Of a DNA stretch of 64,000 nucleotides, positions 27,906-36,105 are shown one piece after another. The first letter of the stretch is position 1. Each line of letters starts with the position of its first letter. This DNA is from Pseudoalteromonas tunicata. Lineage in GTDB: Bacteria; Pseudomonadota; Gammaproteobacteria; Enterobacterales; Alteromonadaceae. The position numbers were made by a program, and so were the translations under genes. Below the pieces are notes generated by a model that was not told the origin of the DNA, did no database searches, and saw only the letters and a list, made by a program, of their open reading frames with translations. The DNA is taken from contig NZ_CP011032.1 in the NCBI RefSeq assembly GCF_002310815.1, positions 1,466,001 to 1,530,000 of the forward strand. The letters are read 5' to 3'.

Positions 27906-29984
27906 GTGCTACAGTTAAGTCTAACTACTGTTATTGCTAATGTAACAATGCTGATAAAAGATTCGAAATTCCATTGGTCCTCACTGTATTTATTACTAGC
28001 AACATGTATTTTTTGTTGTATTTATACACGGCCAGTAGAAGCAACTTCCTCTGAGCCCATAGATGATTTTTTTGCGTTAAGCCTCGAAGACCTTATCAAT
28101 GTTGAAATTGATATCGCTTCGAACAAAAAAACCACCTTACGGGAACAACCAAGCACAGTCACTTTAATTACGAGCGAGCAAATCAAGTACACAGGTGCAA
28201 TGTATTTGATGGATTTACTCAAGCAAGTGCCAGGCTTTTGGCTGGGTACAGATACCATCGGCACATTTTCAAGCAGTTTTCGTGGTGTCTGGGGGATGGA
28301 AGCTAAAATTTTATTGATCATCGATGGAATAGAACAAAATGAGTTGGCATTTGGTTCTATGGTGCTTGGCAATCGTTATCCAACTAACTTGATTGATAAA
28401 GTTGAAATAATTCGCGGTCCGGGTTCAGTACGATATGGTGGCCAAGCTGCGCTTGCTGTGATCCGCGTTACTACAAAAAGTGCTAGCCAATTAGGAAATG
28501 CTGTTTCTTATACTAGCCACTTAGGCCAAGGGGGTAATCATCAAACCAATGTGAGTATGCGTACTGCTCATCAATTAACGGTTAATAATCAACCGATGAG
28601 ATTAGGCCTTTCTGCTACTGTTGGTCAGGGGGATTATAGCGATAAACAATGGACCGGACTTGATGGTTATCAGTTTAACTTACGTGATAATAGTAATTCA
28701 AAGCCTATTGAAGTGAACTTAAATCTTGATTATTTAGGTTGGCAGCTTCACTTGCAACACAATGAATTTAAACAACAAGATAAACTTTTATTTGGCGATT
28801 CAGGCTTGTTTTATGCGCCAAATCGTCGTTATACCCAGCCCAATGAGTTATCTTTTTTGCATCAGGCTATAAGCCTTAGTAAATTATGGCAGCTGAATGA
28901 TGCACTTAGTCTTGAAAGTAAAATGAGTTATGTCAGTCAGAAGCCTTGGAATAGCCAAGGGCAATACCAGCATGATTTGACCCGAAAACTTGCAAGAACT
29001 CGGCTAGATTTAACGGCAATGGCTACCTTATCAGCGCGTTCAAATATTTTATTTGGCAGCACGATTTATCATGAAACTGCCGAAGTCACGCAGTCTTACA
29101 TCTTTGATCCCTCGACTCGTTATCAAGGTGATTCACAGTCCAGCATTGATGATGCTGCAGTTTTTTTACAATATGAAACCGTGTTTGATTGGGGAAATCT
29201 GACGCTTGGTGGTCGCTTTGAAAGTCACGAATATGCAGGTAGTAAATTTGTGCCACGAATTTCAATTACAAAGCTTTGGCAACGGCTGCATTTAAAATTA
29301 GTTTATAACGAAGCATTTAAAATTCCTCAGTTTGATACGGTTGCCAGTGCCCAAAATGCAGATACGCCCATCAATCAAGCAGAAACAACCCAAAGCTGGG
29401 AAATAGAACTGGGTTATCAATTGAGTGATTCATTGGCACTAGTAAGTAATGTATTTTTACAACAAATTGATAACTACATTGGCTTTAATCCGCAAACTGC
29501 ATCAAATGCAACGCTCGGTAGCCTTGGTACTTACGGAGCAGAATTACAAGCTAATTGGCATTACCATCAGTTTGGACTCAATGCCAGCTACAGTTATTTT
29601 GCTATAGAACAAAATAATATTGGCGCTTTGCGTGTTCTTGGCAGTGAAAATGATGTGCTAGGTATTCCAAATCACATGTTAAAAATAGATGCTCATTATT
29701 CGTTTGATCGCTCGTCATCACTGCATTGGGTAGCACAATCGGTGTCAGCACGTTACGCTTGTATTGATGACATTAATTGGGTTTGTGGGGAAGAAAAAGC
29801 CATGCCAAGCGAAACCGATATGCGGGTATTTTATCAGTTTGACAATCAACAATGGCTTGTTAATGTCGGAGTAGAGCGACTGCTAAATAATAAGCATGTC
29901 ATGATTCAACCGTATCGGGGGAGTCAATCGCCCATTCAAGGCCAAGGGCGTCAGATCATTTTAGATGTTGAATATCGTTTTTAA
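27906..29984 (+). CDS. TonB-dependent receptor 3 (BtuB/FyuA-like plug)
   Basis: An outer-membrane receptor of about 692 residues. The GTG at 27906 is chosen because AAGGA lies eight bases before it; a TTG at 27876 and an ATG at 27948 are alternatives. The signal peptide is long and hydrophobic (SSLYLLLATCIFCCIYTRPVEA). The plug has LEDLINVEIDIASNKKTTL, LLKQVPGFWLG and the conserved VEIIRGPGSVRYGGQAALAVI. The barrel ends in LDVEYRF. It lacks the GIRRSLEA signature and belongs to a different subgroup from receptors 1 and 2. No LacI-type operator lies upstream. It ends at a terminator; the ligand is unknown. Confidence 0.88.
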   Translation: MLQLSLTTVIANVTMLIKDSKFHWSSLYLLLATCIFCCIYTRPVEATSSEPIDDFFALSLEDLINVEIDIASNKKTTLREQPSTVTLITSEQIKYTGAMYLMDLLKQVPGFWLGTDTIGTFSSSFRGVWGMEAKILLIIDGIEQNELAFGSMVLGNRYPTNLIDKVEIIRGPGSVRYGGQAALAVIRVTTKSASQLGNAVSYTSHLGQGGNHQTNVSMRTAHQLTVNNQPMRLGLSATVGQGDYSDKQWTGLDGYQFNLRDNSNSKPIEVNLNLDYLGWQLHLQHNEFKQQDKLLFGDSGLFYAPNRRYTQPNELSFLHQAISLSKLWQLNDALSLESKMSYVSQKPWNSQGQYQHDLTRKLARTRLDLTAMATLSARSNILFGSTIYHETAEVTQSYIFDPSTRYQGDSQSSIDDAAVFLQYETVFDWGNLTLGGRFESHEYAGSKFVPRISITKLWQRLHLKLVYNEAFKIPQFDTVASAQNADTPINQAETTQSWEIELGYQLSDSLALVSNVFLQQIDNYIGFNPQTASNATLGSLGTYGAELQANWHYHQFGLNASYSYFAIEQNNIGALRVLGSENDVLGIPNHMLKIDAHYSFDRSSSLHWVAQSVSARYACIDDINWVCGEEKAMPSETDMRVFYQFDNQQWLVNVGVERLLNNKHVMIQPYRGSQSPIQGQGRQIILDVEYRF

Positions 29985-30020
29985 TTATCTAAATTTACTT
30001 ATTTATCTTTTAACATCTCT

Positions 30021-30052
30021 AAAAAACAGGCCTGTAACTGAGCCTGTTTTTT
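30021..30052 (+). terminator. Terminator after TonB receptor 3
   Basis: AAAAAACAGGC/GCCTGTTTTTT stem with a 10-base loop. Confidence 0.85.
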
Positions 30053-30157
30053 GTTATCTGCTGGCAGCGACGAAGGCCGTAAAAATACAGCGTCAACTAA
30101 TGCCACCTTATTGATAAAAATCGGGTAAACTCGGCACTGAAATTAAAATTGGCAATA

Positions 30158-30517
30158 ATGAGAGTGTGTATGAGTATAGCAATGGCCAGTGTGATGTTTT
30201 GTTTTAATAACCTCAATAAGTTACAAGCGCTCACTTTACAGCGAGAAGTACAATCAGCACGCTATCTGCAACAAAACAGCACAACTCAATCGCCTGCGTT
30301 GTTTAGTGGCCAGATCCCGCTTTATGAAGGACAGATTGACGACATCATCAGTTTTTTTATCAAACAACAACTCAGTGTTGAACAATGTCAGATTGTAATA
30401 TCAGGGCAAAAGCTACAATCGTCTGACGGATCAACAGAGCCTACGGTATTACCTGTGCCAAACATTGTTAATCACATGCTTAAACACATCGATTGTACAC
30501 TTATAATTGAACGCTAA
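30158..30517 (+). CDS. Hypothetical small exported or membrane protein
   Basis: About 119 residues with an N-terminal hydrophobic stretch (MRVCMSIAMASVMFCFNN) and a two-cysteine body. The start is uncertain: ATG at 30158 or 30170, with only weak ribosome-binding sequence. It lies between a receptor terminator and an EamA transporter. I recognise no family. It could be a signal-peptide-bearing periplasmic protein. Confidence 0.5.
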   Translation: MRVCMSIAMASVMFCFNNLNKLQALTLQREVQSARYLQQNSTTQSPALFSGQIPLYEGQIDDIISFFIKQQLSVEQCQIVISGQKLQSSDGSTEPTVLPVPNIVNHMLKHIDCTLIIER

Positions 30518-30618
30518 TTTATGGGGTGAATGAGGTATCAGCGTGTTACTCGTTGCTACCTGAGTCAAGTGCGAACCATTAACAAGCCTGATAATTAACT
30601 TAACGTAACCGGCAAAGT

Positions 30619-31482
30619 ATGAATAACTCCCTCAAAACTATCAGCTATACCCTTATTGCGCTTATCGCCTTTGCGGCCAATTCGGTATTGTGTCGTTTAG
30701 CTCTCAAAGATCACGCCATTGACCCTTCAAGCTTTACTGTTATTCGCCTGCTTGCCGGTGTGGCGATGTTTGCTTTATTACTGGGTTTTAACTCGATAAA
30801 AGCAAAACCCAGCACGCCGCAGTTGCACAAAACAACAAAATGGCCCGCTATTTTATTGTTCGTTTACGCAATCACCTTTTCGTGGGCATATTTATCGGTT
30901 GAGACTGGCACAGGTGCCTTGGTATTGTTTGGCGCAGTGCAATTAACCATGATTTTAGCAAGTTTGCGCTCAGGAAATCGGCTGCGCTTAATTGAATGGT
31001 GTGGGATCAGTTTATCATTTTTGGGTTTGGTCTACCTCGTGTGGCCCAACCTTGCAACCCCGAGTATGACAGGATTTATCTTGATGGCCATCGCTGGTAT
31101 CGCATGGGGTTTATACAGCGTGAGTGGGCGTGGAGTGTTAACCCCAAGCACACAAACGGCTGTTAATTTTACTTATACCTTACCGCTGGTGGCGCTATTA
31201 AGCATCATTATGTATCCAAGTTTTGATATTAGCTGGCAAGGTGTATTGCTGGGCGTTTTATCTGGCGCATTTGCTTCTGCGTTAGGTTATACCATTTGGT
31301 TTATCGCGCTAGGGTACTTGTCTGCAACGGAAGCTGCGGTGGTGCAGCTCTCAGTGCCCGTTATTGCTGCATTTGGCGGGGTTATATTTGTATCTGAACC
31401 TATTACGTTACGTTTAATGGTTGCCAGTGTACTGGTCCTTGGCGGCATTTTAGCTGTGCTGTTAGTGAAAAAGAGAGGGTAG
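30619..31482 (+). CDS. EamA/DMT-family inner-membrane transporter
   Basis: 287 residues with ten predicted hydrophobic helices in two repeated EamA halves. Each half begins with a conserved pattern (NSVLCRLALK; FILMAIAGIAWGLYSVSGR). Members export amino acids, nucleotide sugars or drugs; the substrate here cannot be told. The C-terminus is KKRG. The gene stands alone. Confidence 0.88.
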   Translation: MNNSLKTISYTLIALIAFAANSVLCRLALKDHAIDPSSFTVIRLLAGVAMFALLLGFNSIKAKPSTPQLHKTTKWPAILLFVYAITFSWAYLSVETGTGALVLFGAVQLTMILASLRSGNRLRLIEWCGISLSFLGLVYLVWPNLATPSMTGFILMAIAGIAWGLYSVSGRGVLTPSTQTAVNFTYTLPLVALLSIIMYPSFDISWQGVLLGVLSGAFASALGYTIWFIALGYLSATEAAVVQLSVPVIAAFGGVIFVSEPITLRLMVASVLVLGGILAVLLVKKRG

Positions 31483-31661
31483 GACGTCATAATTGAATTT
31501 TTTTGTGATTGTTCAATGAGAGCTTGGTTACACCATTAAATACACACTCATTCCTAATCAGCCAAATTGAACTGGATTATTTGGATAACAAAACAGTGTT
31601 TTACTTTGTGATGGCTCTGCCGCTATGATTACGCCATCCCCAATTGAAATAAGAAAAATGT

Positions 31662-32198
31662 ATGAAATTATCAACCTTAGTGATGAGCAGTGCGCTCGTT
31701 TTTGCTTCTCACTCAGCGGTCGCGGGTTTATCTGATTTAACTAAATCACTCGAAAACCAAGCTAAAAGTGTCGCTAAAGACGTAGCACAACCTACTGCGC
31801 AGCCTGCAATGACATCGGGTTTAATAGACATGGCAGCAAGCCAATTTGGCTTAAGCCCTGAGATAGCGCAAGCTGGTTTGGGGAGCTTATTAAAAGTGGC
31901 ACAAGACCATGTATCAAAAGAAAATTTTTCCATGATCAGCAGCGCCTTACCTGATACTAAACAATACATTCAATCAGCGCCAAGTATTAAAATGTCCGGT
32001 TTAAGTGCCATGTTTGGCAAATCAAGTGATGAAGCGCAAACCGCTGCAAGCTTAGGTTATTTAGATAAAGCCTTTAAAAAGTTAGGCATTCCCAAAGAAA
32101 CTATTTTACCTATGGCCGAGATGCTAACAGGTTATTTAGAGCAAAGCGGTTATGGCCAAGCGTCATCGTTATTAAAACAAGGCTTAAATTTCTTATAA
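31662..32198 (+). CDS. DUF2780 (VcgC/VcgE-type) exported protein
   Basis: 178 residues with a signal peptide (MKLSTLVMSSALVFASHSAVAG), then a helical domain containing ASQFGLSPEIAQAGLGSLLKVAQDHVS and a C-terminal EMLTGYLEQSGYGQASSLLKQGL. It resembles DUF2780 proteins of Vibrio and relatives. Function is unknown; it is likely periplasmic. No operon partner. Confidence 0.8.
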   Translation: MKLSTLVMSSALVFASHSAVAGLSDLTKSLENQAKSVAKDVAQPTAQPAMTSGLIDMAASQFGLSPEIAQAGLGSLLKVAQDHVSKENFSMISSALPDTKQYIQSAPSIKMSGLSAMFGKSSDEAQTAASLGYLDKAFKKLGIPKETILPMAEMLTGYLEQSGYGQASSLLKQGLNFL

Positions 32199-32269
32199 AT
32201 GATGGTCATTCAGATAAAAACTCACTTTTAATCATAGTTAGCTGTTTTATTTTTGAGCTTTTTTATCTG

Positions 32270-32299
32270 GGCGCTACGAAATACGCATTTTGTAGCGCC
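32270..32299. repeat. Inverted repeat before the pseudogene
   Basis: GGCGCTAC/GTAGCGCC with further AAAT/ATTT pairing around a short loop. It may be the terminator of the DUF2780 gene or a mark at the boundary of the truncated gene. Confidence 0.5.
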
Positions 32300-32318
32300 A
32301 TAAATATTCCCGCAACAA

Positions 32319-33224
32319 CCTGTTTTTCAATTAGGTTCTGTGACTAAAATATTCACGGCGGCGATATTAAAACTGGTTGATGCACAAAAACTCTCAGTTA
32401 GTGATCCCTTAGGAAACTATATTCCAGACATCAACCCCTGAGTTAAAACACTTAACCATTGAGCGAGTTCTCAGCCATAGCGCAGGCTTGCCTGATTATG
32501 TTAATGATGAAGCGGTCAATAATCTTTGCCATCGCTATGCAATACTCGATGAGTTTATCAAAACAATTAGCACTGGGTCACCGCCGTTTGCAATGGGCCG
32601 TGAGTATCGCTATTCAAACTCAGGTTACCTTTATTTAGGCAAAATTATTGAAGTGGTATCGGGTAAAAGTTATCACGATTACCTACGTGATAGCTTTTTC
32701 ATTCCGCTTAATATGAACAATACGTTTGTGATTGAAAAAGGCGTAACGGCAGGCAATGTAACCGCTTACACCCGCCGTGAAAGCGCCCCTGATACCTACT
32801 TAGAGCCTGCGCTCGAGCAAAAATGGTTGGTAGATCGTAGTTGGATTTCTGCCGCAGGGGCAATTGCATCAACTCTTACAGACATAAGCCGCTGGCAAAT
32901 AGCACTGCACTCGGGCAAAGTGATTTCAAACCATAATTATCATTTAATGACCACTCAAACCAAGCTTAATAATGGTGAATTTATTCACTATGGCTTGGGA
33001 TTAAATGTTTATCCAATAAGTAACAAATTAACTTACAAGCATGATGGCATGGTGCCAGGTTTTTTTCATGGATGGTGTATTTTCATGATGATGATTTAAC
33101 CGCTATCGCCTTGACTAATAACGACACTCAACATCCTGGCCCCGCATTAACGCCTTTTGCGACCAACGATTGCACTTTCTTAATGTCTTTAAACATGATT
33201 GCATTGATTAAAAGTGTGAGTTGA
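32319..33224 (+). pseudogene. Serine beta-lactamase/PBP-like hydrolase, truncated and frameshifted
   Basis: Class C beta-lactamase-like serine hydrolase in ruins. The first recognisable part (PVFQLGSVTKIFTAAILKLV) includes the SxxK nucleophile motif but has no start or signal peptide; a TAA lies six codons before it. This frame stops at TGA 32439. The following frame carries on with ELKHLTIERVLSHSAGLPDY, the tyrosine motif YSNSGY, and YKHDGMVPGFF. A second frameshift near 33080 moves the C-terminus (HDDDLTAIALTNNDTQ ... LIKSVS) to a third frame ending at 33224. At least two frame changes plus N-terminal loss make it non-functional. It lies beside an IS110-type remnant. Confidence 0.88.
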
Positions 33225-33539
33225 TTTGCTTTATCAACAATAGGGAGGCAATTTTTTTACTAAAATGATAATGGGAGTAAACCTTAGCTGTCATCTCAGT
33301 ATCAGAAATAGCTAGCACTTGCAGGTTACCCAAGTTTTTTAGCTTAACCGTCATACCTTCAATTGTATAAGGGTCGGTAGATGTATAGGCTTGTTTGATG
33401 GTATAAGTTCCATTTTTATAACAACACTTACATCCTCCTGAAACGTTTAGGTATTTAAACACCAATCACCTAAAAGAAGCGGTGTTAAATCAGTCTGTGC
33501 AAATACTGTTGATGATGAACTCAGTAATAAAATATCCCC
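33208..33539 (-). pseudogene. Broken gene for a small secreted protein
   Basis: The minus strand first encodes a signal-peptide-like end (ILLLSSSSTVFAQTDLTPLLLGDW), then reaches a stop at 33447. A one-base frame change continues the mature part: FKYLNVSGGCKCCYKNGTY ... LQVLAISDTEMTAKVYSHYHF, ending at 33208. The N-terminus is replaced by an IS110-type fragment, so the gene lacks its own start. A cluster of four cysteines (GCKCC with a later gap) is notable. Family unknown. Its 3' end overlaps the end of the beta-lactamase pseudogene. Confidence 0.6.
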
Positions 33540-33592
33540 TAAACTTGAATAACATTCTTGGCTAAATCGAGAGAAATTATTGTATGCTTCAT
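33540..33592 (-). mobile_element. IS110-family transposase N-terminal remnant
   Basis: The minus strand from ATG 33592 encodes MKHTIISLDLAKNVIQV then a stop. The GLDLAKNVFQV-like pattern is the hallmark N-terminus of IS110/IS1111-family DEDD transposases, including the first catalytic aspartate. Only 17 codons remain. A 65-bp inverted-repeat segment lies immediately upstream of its start. Confidence 0.7.
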
Positions 33593-33594
33593 TT

Positions 33595-33659
33595 TGTATG
33601 GACTCCTTTGGTTTTGGTCGACACCACTGTAGCTGGACTTGAGTGGTGGAGTCCATACA
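33595..33659. repeat. 65-bp inverted-repeat segment beside the IS110 remnant
   Basis: 12-bp perfect outer arms TGTATGGACTCC/GGAGTCCATACA with inner CCACT/AGTGG. It abuts the transposase start at 33592. It probably represents the non-coding end of the lost insertion sequence, where IS110 elements carry structured sequence. Confidence 0.65.
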
Positions 33660-33830
33660 TCGAACTCAGATCAGTTACTGTATTTTCTTTAATATCATTA
33701 CATTCCTAAATGGCGTTCTTTAATGCAGGATACTTTTGTTAGTAAGTATCTGTTTACATTATTATAATGCGTAGTCATTATAGGCACGAATTAAGTCGCA
33801 ACACGTCTTAACAATATGGAGTAAATAAAA

Positions 33831-34361
33831 ATTATAAAAAATATAAAATCTGATCGGATAGAATTGATAACGTCTTCGGCTGCTCATCTTCGTATTGAGC
33901 TTGAAACCCCTCATTTACTTGCTGAAAAATTAAATGCAATTGTGTCAAGTGCTTGGCCTTCTGGAGAATACGACCAAGATGCGATGGCGTTTTTCCTTAC
34001 CTGTTTTGAAGAGGGAGGAGATGCTGCCCAAGGTTGGTACGGTTGGTATGCAATTGATATTGACTCTTTGTCAGGCGCAAGAACTCTGGTTGGCTCCGGT
34101 GGTTATTTTGGCCCACCAGATAATAATGGGGTGGTTGAAATAGGTTATTCAGTATTACCGCAATGGCAGCGTCTTGGTTATGCAACTGAAATAGTTAAGA
34201 TGCTTGTTTCACATGCTTTTTCTTTTGCGAAAACAAAATGTATTATTGCGCACTCTGGGCCACAAAATGAAGCCTCGCAAAAGGTGCTGATAGCGACTGG
34301 TTTTAAAGAAGTTGGCATTGATGAGGGTAATTTACGTTTTGAATTAAAAATAAATACCTAA
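33831..34361 (+). CDS. GNAT-family N-acetyltransferase with apparent ATT start
   Basis: Acetyl-CoA-dependent acetyltransferase. Beta-4 and the pyrophosphate loop are GVVEIGYSVLPQWQRLGYATEIVKMLVSHAF, and the C-terminus has NEASQKVLIATGFKEVG. The first strand of the fold (SDRIELITSSAAHLRIELE) is only complete if translation begins upstream of the TTG at 33864. GGAG at 33818-33821 sits nine bases before ATT 33831, and a stop at 33822 closes the frame above. So the gene either starts at ATT or has lost its ATG. Nearby genes are decayed, so loss is possible. RimJ/RimL-like; acceptor unknown. Confidence 0.75.
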   Translation: MIKNIKSDRIELITSSAAHLRIELETPHLLAEKLNAIVSSAWPSGEYDQDAMAFFLTCFEEGGDAAQGWYGWYAIDIDSLSGARTLVGSGGYFGPPDNNGVVEIGYSVLPQWQRLGYATEIVKMLVSHAFSFAKTKCIIAHSGPQNEASQKVLIATGFKEVGIDEGNLRFELKINT

Positions 34362-34371
34362 GTGGTTGAGT

Positions 34372-34542
34372 ATGAAACGCCTTTTCATGGTCAACAGCAT
34401 GGTCACCGAGGCTAAAAAATTGCAAACAAGGATAGCTGCTCTTAACAATTTAACGCGGCTACCTTTGGTTTTGTTGCTGCCAGTGACAGTATTTGCAACG
34501 CAACTTTCCTCTGAGATGGTTATTCAACCGCACTGTTTTTAG
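34372..34542 (+). CDS. Possible small protein, 56 codons
   Basis: A short reading frame starting MKRLFMVNSMVTEAKK with a hydrophobic stretch LPLVLLLPVTVFA in the middle. It could be a small membrane protein or the leftover N-terminus of a larger membrane gene. The ribosome-binding sequence is weak. Its end overlaps a hairpin TTCAACCGC/GCGGTTGAA (34523-34551). Confidence 0.25.
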   Translation: MKRLFMVNSMVTEAKKLQTRIAALNNLTRLPLVLLLPVTVFATQLSSEMVIQPHCF

Positions 34543-34602
34543 CGCGGTTGAAAAAATATGAAATCAATACGGCAATGCTGGCTTCTTCCTTGCCTCGAAC
34601 CT

Positions 34603-35112
34603 TTAGTGTTGCAGCATTCGGTAGCGTTGTAATATGGTTTGTAGGCGATTAGGCACTGAGCCATAAATTTCTTCTGAGATATTATAGCGTTCGACATTAT
34701 CGGCCATAAATTGTAGCGATGGCAGTAATCTTTCCATCACCGGCAGAATATTTTCGGGGTATTCATTAAGTTTTTCCAGCACTAAGGTAAATAGACAATC
34801 GATCGCCATGTCCGCCTCGTTTTCAAGATAATTATCCTCCATGATGAAGTGACTAAGGGCAAAAATATAATAACGAAAGGGGCGAACAGGCATAAAACGC
34901 AGCTCGTCTGCTCTTTCAATCACTGACTGGCGAAATTCCTCTGTTAACTCATAGATGGTTTTACCAAAAAAATATTCGTAGGCATAACGAGCATCAATGT
35001 CGTCTTGATAACCTTCCCAGTCTTGTTCTGTAGGTATGTGGTTGTGCATTTGTGTTCTTATAGATTCAGTAATTTCTTTTATTGGGGCTGAATTGTAATA
35101 AGTTGGTTTCAA
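34603..35112 (-). CDS. Hypothetical acidic cytoplasmic protein
   Basis: 169 residues, helical, rich in Glu, Tyr and Arg, without signal peptide or membrane segment. It begins MKPTYYNSAPIKEITESIRTQM and has a central RYAYEYFFGKTIYELTEEFRQSV. I recognise no family. It stands alone; a 240-bp spacer without features lies upstream. Confidence 0.65.
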   Translation of the reverse strand: MKPTYYNSAPIKEITESIRTQMHNHIPTEQDWEGYQDDIDARYAYEYFFGKTIYELTEEFRQSVIERADELRFMPVRPFRYYIFALSHFIMEDNYLENEADMAIDCLFTLVLEKLNEYPENILPVMERLLPSLQFMADNVERYNISEEIYGSVPNRLQTILQRYRMLQH

Positions 35113-35352
35113 ATCATCAAGTTACTAATTTGTAAAGAAAAACATATTCCAATGATTGTGATATTCAAATCAAAAAAGGAGGTGTTTTTTAAGCTGTTTT
35201 TTCTGGCTGAGTGTTTTGATGTGATACACACTACTGATAAATACTCGAAGAGTTAATAGACCGGCATGACCAACATTTTTGCTGCTCTAATCATCCAAAA
35301 TTGACCCTCGTTGGAGAGCCGCGAATGTTTGGTTCCGTTGTTGGCAACCCCC

Positions 35353-35898
35353 TTAAATCACCTTTTGCACTGTTTTACCCCTGCGTCCAAGCATTACAAT
35401 AAGCGCTACTAATACATCAAGTACCATTGCCAACAAAATGCCGAATACTAAGCCAATCCCAATCGCAATCGGTTTAAGTACGATAAGGTAATCGTAGCTT
35501 TGCCATACTTGGCTGCGAATGTCGCTAATGGGGGCGAGGGCGACGTGTTGAAATTGCGCCAAGGTTGATTGGTTAAACGCTTGCCATGCCGTTTTTAGCA
35601 TCGCTTGGCGAGTTGCGATGGCGGTAATGCTATTTGCGCCAGCGGTGATCACTACATCGTTTTTGGCTTGGTAGTAGGCAATCAGTTTATTGATATCACC
35701 GTCAAAAAATTTATCAGCATCGGCTTGAAATTGATTGAGGGCTTGGCTCGATTCGAGTAACCGAGCTTCGAGGTTTTTACCGTATTGATCAACAAAGCCC
35801 GGTACTTGTACGCCAATTAATACCCCAGCCATAAACAAGGCTAATCGTAAGTAGCTGGCAACTTTCTTGCCAAAGCGTTGTAAAAAAGTGGAGGCCAT
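35353..35898 (-). CDS. DUF2937-family inner-membrane protein
   Basis: 181 residues with an N-terminal membrane helix (LALFMAGVLIGVQVPGFVDQYG), a periplasmic helical region of about 100 residues, and a C-terminal membrane helix (IAIGIGLVFGILLAMVLDVLVALIVML). This layout and the VPGFVDQYG segment match DUF2937. Function is unknown. It is divergent from hrpA. Confidence 0.8.
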   Translation of the reverse strand: MASTFLQRFGKKVASYLRLALFMAGVLIGVQVPGFVDQYGKNLEARLLESSQALNQFQADADKFFDGDINKLIAYYQAKNDVVITAGANSITAIATRQAMLKTAWQAFNQSTLAQFQHVALAPISDIRSQVWQSYDYLIVLKPIAIGIGLVFGILLAMVLDVLVALIVMLGRRGKTVQKVI

Positions 35899-35963
35899 GT
35901 AAGTGGAGTCCTTTTTGAAACTAGGGTGACGCTAATTTAAACTTAGCGAGAATTGACGCTAAC

Positions 35964-36008
35964 AATAATTGCTTGATTTGCCAAGTGATAACTTGGCATT
36001 CAATTATT
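35964..36008. repeat. Two-part hairpin in the hrpA leader
   Basis: Inner stem TGCCAAGT/ACTTGGCA with GATA loop, outer stem AATAATTG/CAATTATT. It ends 98 bases before the hrpA start. It may act in the 5' leader or be a terminator without T-run. Confidence 0.55.
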
Positions 36009-36105
36009 ACCACTTAATTGCTAATAGGCAGTGTGTAAAGGTTTTCACTCCCTTGCAGAGTTTGATAAACTCACGGTCCTTTTGCAAATTGGTATTGTAA
36101 GTCGT

